Below are positions 1 through 6,943 of a stretch of DNA of 15,394 bases, piece by piece. The stretch is from the NCBI GenBank assembly GCA_964403185.1, contig CAYOFK010000064.1:1-15394 (forward strand). Reading direction: 5' to 3'. The DNA is from CAYOFK01 sp964403185 (GTDB lineage: Bacteria > Bacteroidota > Bacteroidia > Bacteroidales > VadinHA17). Every line of letters begins with the position of its first letter. Position 1 is the stretch's first letter. Made by a program: the position numbers and the translations under genes. The notes beneath the pieces were generated by a model. It searched no databases. It was not told where the DNA came from and saw only the letters and a program-made list of their open reading frames with translations.

Positions 1-986
1 AGCGCTTCAAAGAAATTCAGATCCGGACTCCGGATCAGGCCATGTGAATAATCTGCAATCCATAGAATCCCGGAATCATCAAACCGGGCATGTTTTGGAT
101 TGATATTTCCCCACCCATAATCGTCTATTTCAGAAATTAAAGTGACATTGTTTCCGAATATCTGTAATTTAAAGTTGCCGGCGATCTGGATTCCTGATAG
201 ACCTGCTTCTATGGAATGATTCAGTCCCCCGGTGGATGTAATAAATGTCCAGGTATTCCCGTCATACATCCATACAGAATCGGTCTGATTCAGGGTGGCA
301 GTCTGATTTGCAATGAGGTTGTTATTGAAATTCGCCAGAATGTTAAAATGGGGATCGGATGCGGGGAATTCCTGAAGCCGGGTCCAGTGTGAGTAATCCA
401 CAAGGAGCGGGTCGTTAATATCTGCAGTAAGAATTCCATTTTCTGTCGCCGCATAGATTTTTTCCCGCATAACAGTCAGATCGTATACCTGCACAGCATC
501 TCCGTTTGGCCCAATATAATAAGTGTCTTTAAATTCAAGCTTTTCGAGGTCCAGTACCACGATCCCAAAATCACATGCCAGATAGGCCAGGGCGCCTGCA
601 AACACAACATTGTGAATGGTTCTTTTTCCGGCAATCGCCGCACGCTGAATATCAGAAAGCTTAAAGATTCCTCCCTCTCTGACTACATCAATAGTGGCAT
701 CACCGTATGCTACCAAAATGACATTAAATTGGCTGTTATAATCTGCAAATGAGATCTTTGCATCCGACAATCCATGAACTTTGGACATTTTTTCCAGGGA
801 CCGGTCACTTTTATCATATGCATACAGGGCGTAATTGGTGGCACAATATATGGTTTGGCCAAGATCCATTACGGACTTTGTATTAAAATAGGGAAAATGG
901 TCCCGCCACTGACCGACTCCGATTTGGGCATGGCCTGTCGAAGTAAGATGTATAACACACAATAAAATAAAGGATTTTCTTAGCAT
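1..986 (-). CDS. porZ: Type IX secretion system protein PorZ, N-terminal part (3' end beyond the window)
   Basis: The minus-strand frame starting with ATG at 986-984 stays open to the left edge, giving 328 complete codons, less than half of a typical PorZ. It begins with a signal peptide (MLRKSFILLCVIHLTSTGHA, then QIGVGQW). The mature N-terminus reads IGVGQWRDHFPYFNTKSV, followed by IYCATNYALYAYDKSD and VHGLSDAKISFADYN. This is the beta-propeller start that I recognise from PorZ and related two-component-regulator propeller proteins. Later blades show the repeated pattern of an aromatic or hydrophobic strand followed by ATENGILTADI. In Porphyromonas, PorZ works on the cell surface with PorU, PorV and PorQ in the attachment complex, where it delivers anionic LPS to the PorU sortase. 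The upstream neighbour is rdgB, 95 bp away. I see no strong ribosome binding site, as is normal in this phylum. A generic propeller sensor protein is the main alternative. Confidence 0.8.
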   Translation of the reverse strand, partial: MLRKSFILLCVIHLTSTGHAQIGVGQWRDHFPYFNTKSVMDLGQTIYCATNYALYAYDKSDRSLEKMSKVHGLSDAKISFADYNSQFNVILVAYGDATIDVVREGGIFKLSDIQRAAIAGKRTIHNVVFAGALAYLACDFGIVVLDLEKLEFKDTYYIGPNGDAVQVYDLTVMREKIYAATENGILTADINDPLLVDYSHWTRLQEFPASDPHFNILANFNNNLIANQTATLNQTDSVWMYDGNTWTFITSTGGLNHSIEAGLSGIQIAGNFKLQIFGNNVTLISEIDDYGWGNINPKHARFDDSGILWIADYSHGLIRSPDLNFFEA

Positions 987-1081
987 CTTTATCAGGCAAT
1001 CATCATTTATCCCGGGACATTTTGCAGTAGATCAAACGTGTTTAATCCGCTCTTGGTATATGGTGGTAAAAATACCGCCTT

Positions 1082-1666
1082 TCAGGCCTCAGAACAGTTA
1101 TTCAGAAAATCTCCCAACTTCCGGATGGCAACCGCCCTGTGGCTGATCTTGTTTTTTCCTGCAAGGGTCATTTCTGCAAATGTTTTTTGAGAGCCATCAG
1201 GTTTGAATACCGGATCGTAACCAAATCCGCCGGCACCTCTTTTTGTATGGATGATAGTTCCTTTCACCAGTCCTTCAAAAACGCTTATTTGTCCATTCAG
1301 GACCAAGGCAATAACAGTACGAAATTGCGCTTTCCGGTTGGAAAAAGATTTTAATTCAGATAATAACTTCTGAATGTTATCATCAGAATTCCTTGACGGA
1401 CCGGCATACCTTGCGGACAAAACACCCGGGGCACCATTCAGTGCCTGCACCTCAAGACCCGTATCATCTGCCAGGGTATTGCTTTTAAAATGATTGTGTA
1501 TAAATCTTGCTTTTTCAATGGCATTGGCTTTCAGAGTATCAGTTGTTTCCGGAATATCATCAAAAAATCCGAGATCGGAAGGAATCACCAGTTCAATACC
1601 TGGATCCAGGACCGATCTTATTTCCTTTAATTTATTGACATTGCGGGTGGCAAAAATAAGTCTCAT
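1082..1666 (-). CDS. rdgB: Non-canonical purine NTP pyrophosphatase (RdgB/HAM1 family)
   Basis: The 194-residue product has the normal length for the family. It hydrolyses dITP, ITP and XTP to the monophosphate plus pyrophosphate in the cytoplasm, keeping deaminated purines out of DNA and RNA. Visible motifs are the nucleotide-binding N-terminus MRLIFATRNVNKLKEI, the catalytic/metal segment ADDTGLEV with D67-D68, the following GAPGVLSARYAG, GFGYDPVF in the middle, and the C-terminal SHRAVAIRKL (S175-H176-R177) that contacts the base. The start at 1666 places ATG directly before the conserved strand, and no better upstream start is needed. A hairpin ending 10 nt before the start codon separates it from the upstream stress-protein gene. 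porZ follows 95 bp downstream on the same strand and may be cotranscribed. Confidence 0.96.
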   Translation of the reverse strand: MRLIFATRNVNKLKEIRSVLDPGIELVIPSDLGFFDDIPETTDTLKANAIEKARFIHNHFKSNTLADDTGLEVQALNGAPGVLSARYAGPSRNSDDNIQKLLSELKSFSNRKAQFRTVIALVLNGQISVFEGLVKGTIIHTKRGAGGFGYDPVFKPDGSQKTFAEMTLAGKNKISHRAVAIRKLGDFLNNCSEA

Positions 1667-1676
1667 GGGTTTCTAT

Positions 1677-1703
1677 AAAAAAACAAGGATTCGATCCTTG
1701 TTT
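1677..1703 (-). terminator. Probable intrinsic terminator after the universal stress protein gene
   Basis: Positions 1681-1690 (AAACAAGGAT) and 1694-1703 (ATCCTTGTTT) form a perfect 10-bp inverted repeat around a 3-nt loop. On the minus strand the stem runs into seven consecutive T residues (1683 to 1677). It begins about 30 nt after the stress-protein stop codon. The stem is AT-rich, which is common in this group. It lies only 10 nt before the rdgB start, so it could also act as a 5' leader hairpin for rdgB. Confidence 0.72.
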
Positions 1704-1732
1704 CATTAACATGCTGTTTATATGCAGGGGAA

Positions 1733-2572
1733 TTAGCCGCCCATTGCAGAAAAGCCGCCCTTTCTTTTAAGTGCGGGATTGGGATTCACACACATGACGG
1801 GGATCTTTTCTCCATTAGCAATAATTTGTTGTTCATCAGCACCGAGGGCATAATCCGCAAGAGAGATATCCCTGGTAGTCATGATCAGGATCAGGTCGGC
1901 CCTGGTTTGTTTGGCAAATTCGATGGTTTCTTTGGCAAATTTCCTTTTTCCTGGAGCAGTATGCATCTCATACTCAATTCCTTTGGAGTCGAAATATTTT
2001 CTTGCAAACGCAGTATTGGCCTGAACCTTAGCCTTAAAGGTTTTATCCTTAACATCTTGTTTCAGAAAAAAGAACTTGGTCTGATAGTAGGATGCCAGGT
2101 AGGTCACCCAGCTATTCTTTTCCTTATTTTCTGTCCGGAAGTCAATGGGAAAAACAATCTTTTCAAATTTCTTGGAAGCCGGAGGGCTCTGGACAATGAT
2201 AAAAGGGACCTCTGAATGGACAATTACCTTTAATGCCCAACTTCCTGTAATTTTTTGAACGCCTTTGATTCCATGAGTTCCCATCACCACAAGATTGGCA
2301 TTTACCTCGGAAGCTATTTCACCAATATCGGCAAAAATACTACCTTGTCTGACAATGAATTTAGGTTTTACAAAATGATCTTTGAAGAATTGTTCGGATA
2401 ATTCTTTACATTTTGTTTCAGCAGCTGCAATTTCAGGCTGGGTTTTAACAATGTGGAGGATAACAATTTCGTTTTGCATGGCCTGGGAGATTACAAGAGC
2501 ATTTTCAAGAGCATAATCTCCAACTACTGTAAAATCGTGCGGAACAATGATGGTTTCTTTACCGGTTTCCAT
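1733..2572 (-). CDS. Universal stress protein, two tandem Usp domains
   Basis: The 279-residue product is twice the size of a single Usp domain. Domain 1 (about residues 5-130) begins ETIIVPHDFTVVGDYALENAL. It continues through VILHIV and ends with VVMGTHGIKG...TGS (about residues 96-111), a glycine-rich segment resembling the ATP-binding loop G-x2-G-x9-G-(S/T) with one residue less in the spacer. Domain 2 (about 135-265) begins FEKIVFPIDF and ends ADLILIMTT...IPVMCVNPNP. It lacks a clear glycine loop, so it may not bind nucleotide. Such proteins are cytoplasmic and are linked to stress or energy limitation, but the specific role here cannot be read from sequence. The C-terminus has a short basic/glycine tail (KRKGGFSAMGG). 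The gene is divergent from the adenylate cyclase, with 90 bp between the two start codons, and is followed by a likely terminator. Confidence 0.9.
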   Translation of the reverse strand: METGKETIIVPHDFTVVGDYALENALVISQAMQNEIVILHIVKTQPEIAAAETKCKELSEQFFKDHFVKPKFIVRQGSIFADIGEIASEVNANLVVMGTHGIKGVQKITGSWALKVIVHSEVPFIIVQSPPASKKFEKIVFPIDFRTENKEKNSWVTYLASYYQTKFFFLKQDVKDKTFKAKVQANTAFARKYFDSKGIEYEMHTAPGKRKFAKETIEFAKQTRADLILIMTTRDISLADYALGADEQQIIANGEKIPVMCVNPNPALKRKGGFSAMGG

Positions 2573-2592
2573 GGGTTTTTGTTAATCAGAGT

Positions 2593-2624
2593 TTTACAAC
2601 AATAAAATTATTAGTATATTTTTG
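2593..2624 (+). promoter_or_regulatory. Candidate Bacteroidota promoter for the adenylate cyclase gene
   Basis: TATTTTTG at 2617-2624 fits the -7 element TAnnTTTG exactly. TTT at 2593-2595, 21 nt upstream, is an imperfect match to the -33 TTG element. The predicted transcript start is near 2631, about 30 nt before the ATG at 2663. The surroundings are AT-rich, so a chance match is possible. Confidence 0.45.
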
Positions 2625-2662
2625 AATAATAATAACAGGGCCACATTTTGAATTTACAAGTT

Positions 2663-4561
2663 ATGAATTTTCCCATTAAAACAAATTATTCTGTTCTGTT
2701 TTTTTTATTCCTGGCCCTGTTCCTGATCCCGGATAATGACGGTGCCATTGCCCAGAAATCGGTCATCATGTTACCTGAAATTCAGGAAATTATTATTTCA
2801 GGCGATTCGGTTATTTTTAATACACAAGCACCGGACCGGTTCCAGTCGGCATGGCAGGACCTGCTTCTTGGAAAATTAAGGATTCCACACCGGTTTAATT
2901 CAATTTATTTCAGGTTTGGGACTGAAGGCTTGCCGGATGATGCATCATTTCAATCCTATCTGGAAGGATTCGAGGAACACTGGGGAAGATCCTCGATATA
3001 CCCTGTAAAAGAATATTCAAACCTGCCTCCTGGAAAATATACTTTAAATGTGCGAATCCTTCGAAACGGGAGGCCCTCTTCTTCCGGATCTTATTTTGAA
3101 TTCAGCATTTTACCACCCTTTTACAAAACAACTGTAGCTTTTATTTTATATGTCATAACAGGTTTTTTAACAGTCATTGCAATTCTGAGAGTACGGACCT
3201 ATCAATTTGCCAGGGAACGCTTCCGCCTGGAACGCATAATTAATGAGCGTACGGATGAACTGGTTTCAGAGAAAGATAGATCTGAAAAACTTTTGGCCAA
3301 CGTTTTACCAAAGGATACTGCCGATGAAATAATGACCAAGGGAAAAGCCACGAAGAAAAAGTACCAGATGGCAACTGTGCTGTTCTCAGACATTCAGGGC
3401 TTTACAAAATTGGCAGAGCAGATGAACCCCGAACACCTGATCGATGAGTTGGATAGTTTTTTCTTCCATTTCGACTCGGTTGTAGAAAAATACAATATTG
3501 AAAAAATTAAAACAATCGGGGATGCATATATGTGTGCTGGTGGGATTCCCCGGAAAAACCGGACCAATCCTGTTGAGGTGGTGATGGCCGCCCTTGAAAT
3601 GCAAAAGTATATGAAAAACCTGCGTGAACAGGCTTCAATAAAGGGCTCAGAAGTCTGGGACATCCGGATTGGCATCCATACGGGGCCGATCATAGCGGGG
3701 GTGGTTGGCTACAAGAAATTATCGTATGATATCTGGGGAGATACGGTCAACACCGCCAGCCGGATGGAATCTTCAGGGGAGGCCGGGAAGATCAATATAT
3801 CAGGACCCACCTACGAACTTGTTAAGGACTTTTTCATTTGTGAATACAGGGGGAAAATGCCGGTGAAATATAAAGGCGAGATCGACATGTATTTTATCAA
3901 AGGCATTCGCCCCGATCTTGTAACCCTTCCGGCAGGACTTCCGAATAAGAAGTTTTTAATTCAGGTACAAACGTTACGGTTGAATGACCTGGAAGATCAT
4001 ATTCTTGGTAAGTATGAACAGGAACTTCCGGATTCCTTATATTATCACAATCTGAAACACAGCATCCATGTATATACGCAGGTTGAATTAATCGGAAGGG
4101 CCGAAAACGTTACTGAAGCAGATATGCTATTGCTGAGAACTGCTGGCTTGTTGCATGATGTAGGCCTGCTTAAAGGATCCTACGACACGCATGAAGAAGC
4201 AGGTTGTGATATTGCCCGTGAATTACTTCCGGGATATCAGTATTCTGAAGAACAAATTGATGAGATATGTAATTTGATAATGACCACCAGACATGCTGTT
4301 AAACCAAAGAATCTTCTGGAAAAGGTCATGTGTGATGCCGATTCTGATTACCTGGGAAGGGTGGATTTTGAAGAAGCATCATTAAATCTGTATAAAGAAT
4401 TAAAAGCTCACGACCGGGTGGCCACAATTGAGGAGTGGAAAACAATGCAAATAGCAGTGCTTAAGGAACACGACTTTTATACAAATACTGCCCGGATTCT
4501 TCGGGATGTTAACCAGCAGGAACAGATCAAAAAGGTAAATAGTTTTGTAGAACCTGTTTGA
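2663..4561 (+). CDS. Membrane-anchored class III adenylate cyclase with Y_Y_Y-type sensor and C-terminal HD phosphohydrolase domain
   Basis: The product is 632 residues when started at ATG 2663. A TTG five codons upstream is in frame, but the ATG directly precedes the signal sequence. In order: signal peptide (about 1-31, ending IAQ); an extracytoplasmic beta domain (about 77-155, FNSIYFRFG...LPPGKYTLNVRILRNG) resembling Y_Y_Y; one membrane helix (about 157-178); a short coiled linker; a cyclase homology domain (about 233-410); and an HD domain (about 455-600). Metal aspartates D243 (FSDIQGF) and D287 (TIGDAYM), and transition-state residues N363 and R367 (VNTASRM), are present. K283 (KIKTIGD) and D356 (YDIWGD) are the adenine-specifying pair, so the product should be cAMP, not cGMP. 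The HD domain has H462/H466, H498-D499 and D558/D560, consistent with a metal-dependent phosphohydrolase whose substrate is unknown. The beta-propeller usually found in front of Y_Y_Y is absent. I infer signal-dependent control of cyclic nucleotide. Confidence 0.9.
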   Translation: MNFPIKTNYSVLFFLFLALFLIPDNDGAIAQKSVIMLPEIQEIIISGDSVIFNTQAPDRFQSAWQDLLLGKLRIPHRFNSIYFRFGTEGLPDDASFQSYLEGFEEHWGRSSIYPVKEYSNLPPGKYTLNVRILRNGRPSSSGSYFEFSILPPFYKTTVAFILYVITGFLTVIAILRVRTYQFARERFRLERIINERTDELVSEKDRSEKLLANVLPKDTADEIMTKGKATKKKYQMATVLFSDIQGFTKLAEQMNPEHLIDELDSFFFHFDSVVEKYNIEKIKTIGDAYMCAGGIPRKNRTNPVEVVMAALEMQKYMKNLREQASIKGSEVWDIRIGIHTGPIIAGVVGYKKLSYDIWGDTVNTASRMESSGEAGKINISGPTYELVKDFFICEYRGKMPVKYKGEIDMYFIKGIRPDLVTLPAGLPNKKFLIQVQTLRLNDLEDHILGKYEQELPDSLYYHNLKHSIHVYTQVELIGRAENVTEADMLLLRTAGLLHDVGLLKGSYDTHEEAGCDIARELLPGYQYSEEQIDEICNLIMTTRHAVKPKNLLEKVMCDADSDYLGRVDFEEASLNLYKELKAHDRVATIEEWKTMQIAVLKEHDFYTNTARILRDVNQQEQIKKVNSFVEPV

Positions 4562-4577
4562 AGAACACATAAAAATC

Positions 4578-4609
4578 CTTGCGTATCTGTTCCCGGAATT
4601 TTACATTTG
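4578..4609 (+). promoter_or_regulatory. Likely Bacteroidota promoter for ilvE
   Basis: CTTG at 4578-4581 (TTG at 4579-4581) is followed after 20 nt by TACATTTG at 4602-4609, an exact TAnnTTTG. The spacing and both boxes fit the phylum's housekeeping sigma-factor consensus. The predicted start is near 4616, giving a leader of about 30 nt before ATG 4647. This is the best promoter match in the window. Confidence 0.62.
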
Positions 4610-4646
4610 AAGCACTAATAAACTGCTAAATTTAATTGCTGCAAAT

Positions 4647-5663
4647 ATGAATACAATAGATTGGAACAATTTGCCTTTTGGATACCGGAAAACACATTAC
4701 AATGTAAGATGTTATTACAAGGATCACGAATGGGGAAAACTGGAAGTATCGGATTCAGAATACCTGAACATTCATATGGCTGCAACCTGTCTTCATTATG
4801 GGCAGGAAGCGTTTGAAGGCATGAAGGCTTTCCGCGGAAAAGATGGAAAAATCCGGTTGTTTCGCTGGGAAGATAATGCAGAACGGATGGCAACTTCAGC
4901 GGCGGGAATTCTTCTGGCTGAGGTGCCAAAAAAGCTGTTTAAAAGTGCCGTTCAAAAAGCGGTGAAGTTAAACAAGGATTTTGTACCGCCTCATGATTCA
5001 GGTGCTGCATTATACATACGGCCACTCTTGATTGGCACCGGTGCTGAGGTTGGAGTGAAAGCAGCAAATGAATACTTGTTCCTGGTATTTGTCACTCCGG
5101 TTGGGCCTTATTTTAAAGAAGGACTGAAGCCGGTGGATATGATGGTTTGCAGGGAATATGACAGGGCTGCACCCCTTGGTACCGGAAACATTAAAGTGGG
5201 TGGTAATTATGCAGGGAGCATGGCTGCCGTAAAAAAAGCTCACGGCCAGGGATTTGCAAATGTGGTATTCCTGGATGCAAAAGAAAAAAAATACATTGAC
5301 GAATGCGGTCCTGCAAATTTCTTTGGGATTAAAGATAATACCTATATCACGCCCGATTCCGATACCATACTGCCCTCCATTACCAATAAGAGTTTGATTC
5401 AGTTGGCTGAAGATATGGGAATGAAAACTGAGCGCAGGCAAATTCCTTTGGAAGAACTGGATAGCTTTGAAGAAGCAGGTGCGTGTGGCACTGCAGCAGT
5501 GATCAGTCCGATTCATAAGATAGTTGATCCGGATGCAGGCAAAGTTTATAGTTTTGGAAACGGCACTCCGGGACCAACCACACTTAAACTCTACAATCAG
5601 CTTCGGGCCATTCAACTGGGGGATGTGCCGGATCCATACGGATGGGTTGAGTTTGTTGATTGA
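4647..5663 (+). CDS. ilvE: Branched-chain amino acid aminotransferase
   Basis: The 338-residue cytoplasmic PLP enzyme (fold type IV) exchanges amino groups between glutamate/2-oxoglutarate and leucine, isoleucine or valine and their oxo acids, acting last in synthesis and first in breakdown. The N-terminal half has HYGQEAFEGMKAFRGKDGKI, typical of the larger BCAT2-like branch. RLFRWEDNAERM follows, which contributes the phosphate/carboxylate-binding arginines. The PLP Schiff-base lysine is K183 in GTGNIKVGGNYAGS. The glutamate segment YIDECGPANFFGI and the C-terminal loop GACGTAAVISPI are also present. The ATG at 4647 is well placed relative to the promoter. No biosynthetic ilv genes are nearby, so it is probably a stand-alone transcription unit. 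D-amino-acid aminotransferase and aminodeoxychorismate lyase share the fold, but they are shorter and lack this N-terminal block. Confidence 0.95.
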   Translation: MNTIDWNNLPFGYRKTHYNVRCYYKDHEWGKLEVSDSEYLNIHMAATCLHYGQEAFEGMKAFRGKDGKIRLFRWEDNAERMATSAAGILLAEVPKKLFKSAVQKAVKLNKDFVPPHDSGAALYIRPLLIGTGAEVGVKAANEYLFLVFVTPVGPYFKEGLKPVDMMVCREYDRAAPLGTGNIKVGGNYAGSMAAVKKAHGQGFANVVFLDAKEKKYIDECGPANFFGIKDNTYITPDSDTILPSITNKSLIQLAEDMGMKTERRQIPLEELDSFEEAGACGTAAVISPIHKIVDPDAGKVYSFGNGTPGPTTLKLYNQLRAIQLGDVPDPYGWVEFVD

Positions 5664-5694
5664 GCTTTTGATTTTATCAGCAAGGCTACGGGAG

Positions 5695-5726
5695 TTACTA
5701 ACACAGTGGGATTATTGTTATATTTG
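5695..5726 (+). promoter_or_regulatory. Candidate promoter for the ftsX-queA cluster
   Basis: TATATTTG at 5719-5726 matches TAnnTTTG exactly. TTA at 5695-5697, 21 nt upstream, is a one-mismatch -33 element. Transcription would start near 5733, only about 14 nt before the ATG at 5747. The site sits where the head of a compact co-directional cluster should be controlled. Confidence 0.5.
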
Positions 5727-5746
5727 CAGGATTATTGAGATCCCGG

Positions 5747-6625
5747 ATGAGAAGTAAAAATCCAGCCGTCACCAAAAGAAAACTCAGGAGTTCTTACGTT
5801 ACGACCATTATTAGCATCGCATTGGTGCTGTTCTTAATTGGTCTGATGGGCCTTATGATACTGAATGCCAAGAGTTTATCGGACTATATAAAGGAGAGTC
5901 TTAATCTTTCCGTCATTCTGAATGATGATGCAAGGGAGGTGGATGTAAGAAGGCTTCAGAAAAACCTTGATGCCTCAGTTTTTGTTAAATCAACAGAGTA
6001 TATTTCAAAAGAGGAAGCCGCAGAAAGTTTGCAATCCGAACTTGGGGAGGACTTTCTGGATTTTTTAGGCTACAACCCCCTGCTGGCATCCATTGATGTG
6101 TATCTGTATGCCCCGTATGCAAACCCTGACAGCATCGCTGTTATTGAGAACCAGCTTCATGATTATGCCCTGATTAAAGAGGTTTACTACCATGAATCGC
6201 TGATCTACATGATCAATCAAAACATCCGTAAGATCAGCCTGGTGATCCTTGGATTTTCAGTAGTGCTCTTTTTTATTGCACTGACCCTTATCAGCAATAC
6301 CATTCGATTGTCTGTTTATGCCCGGCGCTTTCTGATAAATACCATGCAGTTGGTTGGAGCCACGCCTGGATTTATCCGGAAACCCTTTTTGCTGACCAGT
6401 ATTCTGCATGGATTCGTGGCCTCGTTAATATCAATTTTCCTGATCCTTGGCCTGATATACTTTGCTCAAAAGGAATTTCAGGAAATCATGAAAATCCAGG
6501 ACTTCAAAATACTTGGGGCCCTGTTTCTTTCCATTGTGATCATGGGTATTGTATTTAATTATTTTTCAACCTATTTTGCAGTGAATAAATTCCTCAGGAT
6601 GGAAGAAGACGACCTGTATTATTAA
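5747..6625 (+). CDS. ftsX: Cell division ABC transporter permease FtsX
   Basis: The product is 292 residues from ATG 5747. A TTG four codons upstream is in frame but less likely. The topology is the FtsX pattern: a cytoplasmic basic N-terminus (MRSKNPAVTKRKLRSSY), TM1 at about 18-40, an extracytoplasmic domain of about 125 residues, then three TM helices (ISLVILGFSVVLFFIALTLI, HGFVASLISIFLILGLIYFA and LGALFLSIVIMGIVFNYFST). The loop between TM2 and TM3 has the family signature NTMQLVGATPGFIRKPFLL, which couples to the ATPase FtsE. The FtsEX complex sits at the division site and activates periplasmic cell-wall hydrolases through the large loop. ftsE is not in this window, so the partner is encoded elsewhere. 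DUF3098 follows after 17 bp, consistent with an operon. Confidence 0.93.
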   Translation: MRSKNPAVTKRKLRSSYVTTIISIALVLFLIGLMGLMILNAKSLSDYIKESLNLSVILNDDAREVDVRRLQKNLDASVFVKSTEYISKEEAAESLQSELGEDFLDFLGYNPLLASIDVYLYAPYANPDSIAVIENQLHDYALIKEVYYHESLIYMINQNIRKISLVILGFSVVLFFIALTLISNTIRLSVYARRFLINTMQLVGATPGFIRKPFLLTSILHGFVASLISIFLILGLIYFAQKEFQEIMKIQDFKILGALFLSIVIMGIVFNYFSTYFAVNKFLRMEEDDLYY

Positions 6626-6642
6626 CAACAAAGCACACATTG

Positions 6643-6903
6643 ATGGCCCAAAAAGAAAAATCAAAGAAACAAGAAGAGAATTTTGCCCTTGGTAAAGAAA
6701 ACTACATGTTACTTACCATAGGTTTTATTATTATTATCCTCGGATTTTTGTTGATGATTGGTGGGAAGTCCACGGATCCTAACGAATTTAGTGAGAATAT
6801 ATTTAGCTTCCGGCGTATCATACTGGCCCCCATTATTGTGCTTTTCGGATTTATTTTTGAGATTTGGGCCATTATGAAAAAATCAAAAAAACAAAATTCC
6901 TGA
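6643..6903 (+). CDS. DUF3098 family small membrane protein
   Basis: The 86-residue product starts at ATG 6643; an adjacent in-frame TTG at 6640 is unlikely to be used. A charged N-terminus (MAQKEKSKKQEENFALGKEN) is followed by two membrane helices (about 24-44, LTIGFIIIILGFLLMIGG, and about 62-79, ILAPIIVLFGFIFEIWAI). The loop between them has STDPNEFSENIFSFRR, and the C-terminus is basic. The DPNEFSEN...FSFRRI pattern and the position directly after ftsX identify the Bacteroidota family DUF3098, whose function is unknown. Position between ftsX and uppP suggests a role in the inner membrane linked to division or wall synthesis, but that is only inference from neighbourhood. Confidence 0.87.
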   Translation: MAQKEKSKKQEENFALGKENYMLLTIGFIIIILGFLLMIGGKSTDPNEFSENIFSFRRIILAPIIVLFGFIFEIWAIMKKSKKQNS

Positions 6904-6907
6904 CATG

Positions 6908-6928
6908 CACATCTGGTTGCCAGATGTG
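6908..6928 (+). other. Perfect hairpin between the DUF3098 gene and uppP
   Basis: CACATCTGG (6908-6916) and CCAGATGTG (6920-6928) form a perfect 9-bp stem with a TTG loop. It begins 4 nt after the DUF3098 stop codon and ends 15 nt before the uppP ATG. No T-tract follows, so it is not a standard terminator. It may set mRNA stability, or affect uppP translation. Because it is a near-palindrome, a protein-binding site is also possible. Confidence 0.55.
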
Positions 6929-6943
6929 GTTAATCCGTACTGA

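Noticed and set aside
1062..1079. Inverted repeat GGTGGTA/TACCGCC just after the rdgB stop as a terminator
   Set aside because: On the minus strand, the relevant one, it has an A-C mismatch, and no T-tract follows.
2648..2662. TTG at 2648 as the start of the adenylate cyclase
   Set aside because: The ATG at 2663 gives a cleaner signal peptide and lies at a better distance from the promoter candidate; the same reasoning favours ATG 5747 for ftsX and ATG 6643 for DUF3098.
2663..4561. Guanylate cyclase as the function of the cyclase domain
   Set aside because: The two base-specifying positions are K283 and D356, the adenine pair; guanylate cyclases usually have E and C there.
5010..5615. Minus-strand 201-codon open frame inside ilvE
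   Set aside because: It lies opposite a clear aminotransferase, is cysteine/phenylalanine rich in a way typical of antisense shadows, and has no family signature.
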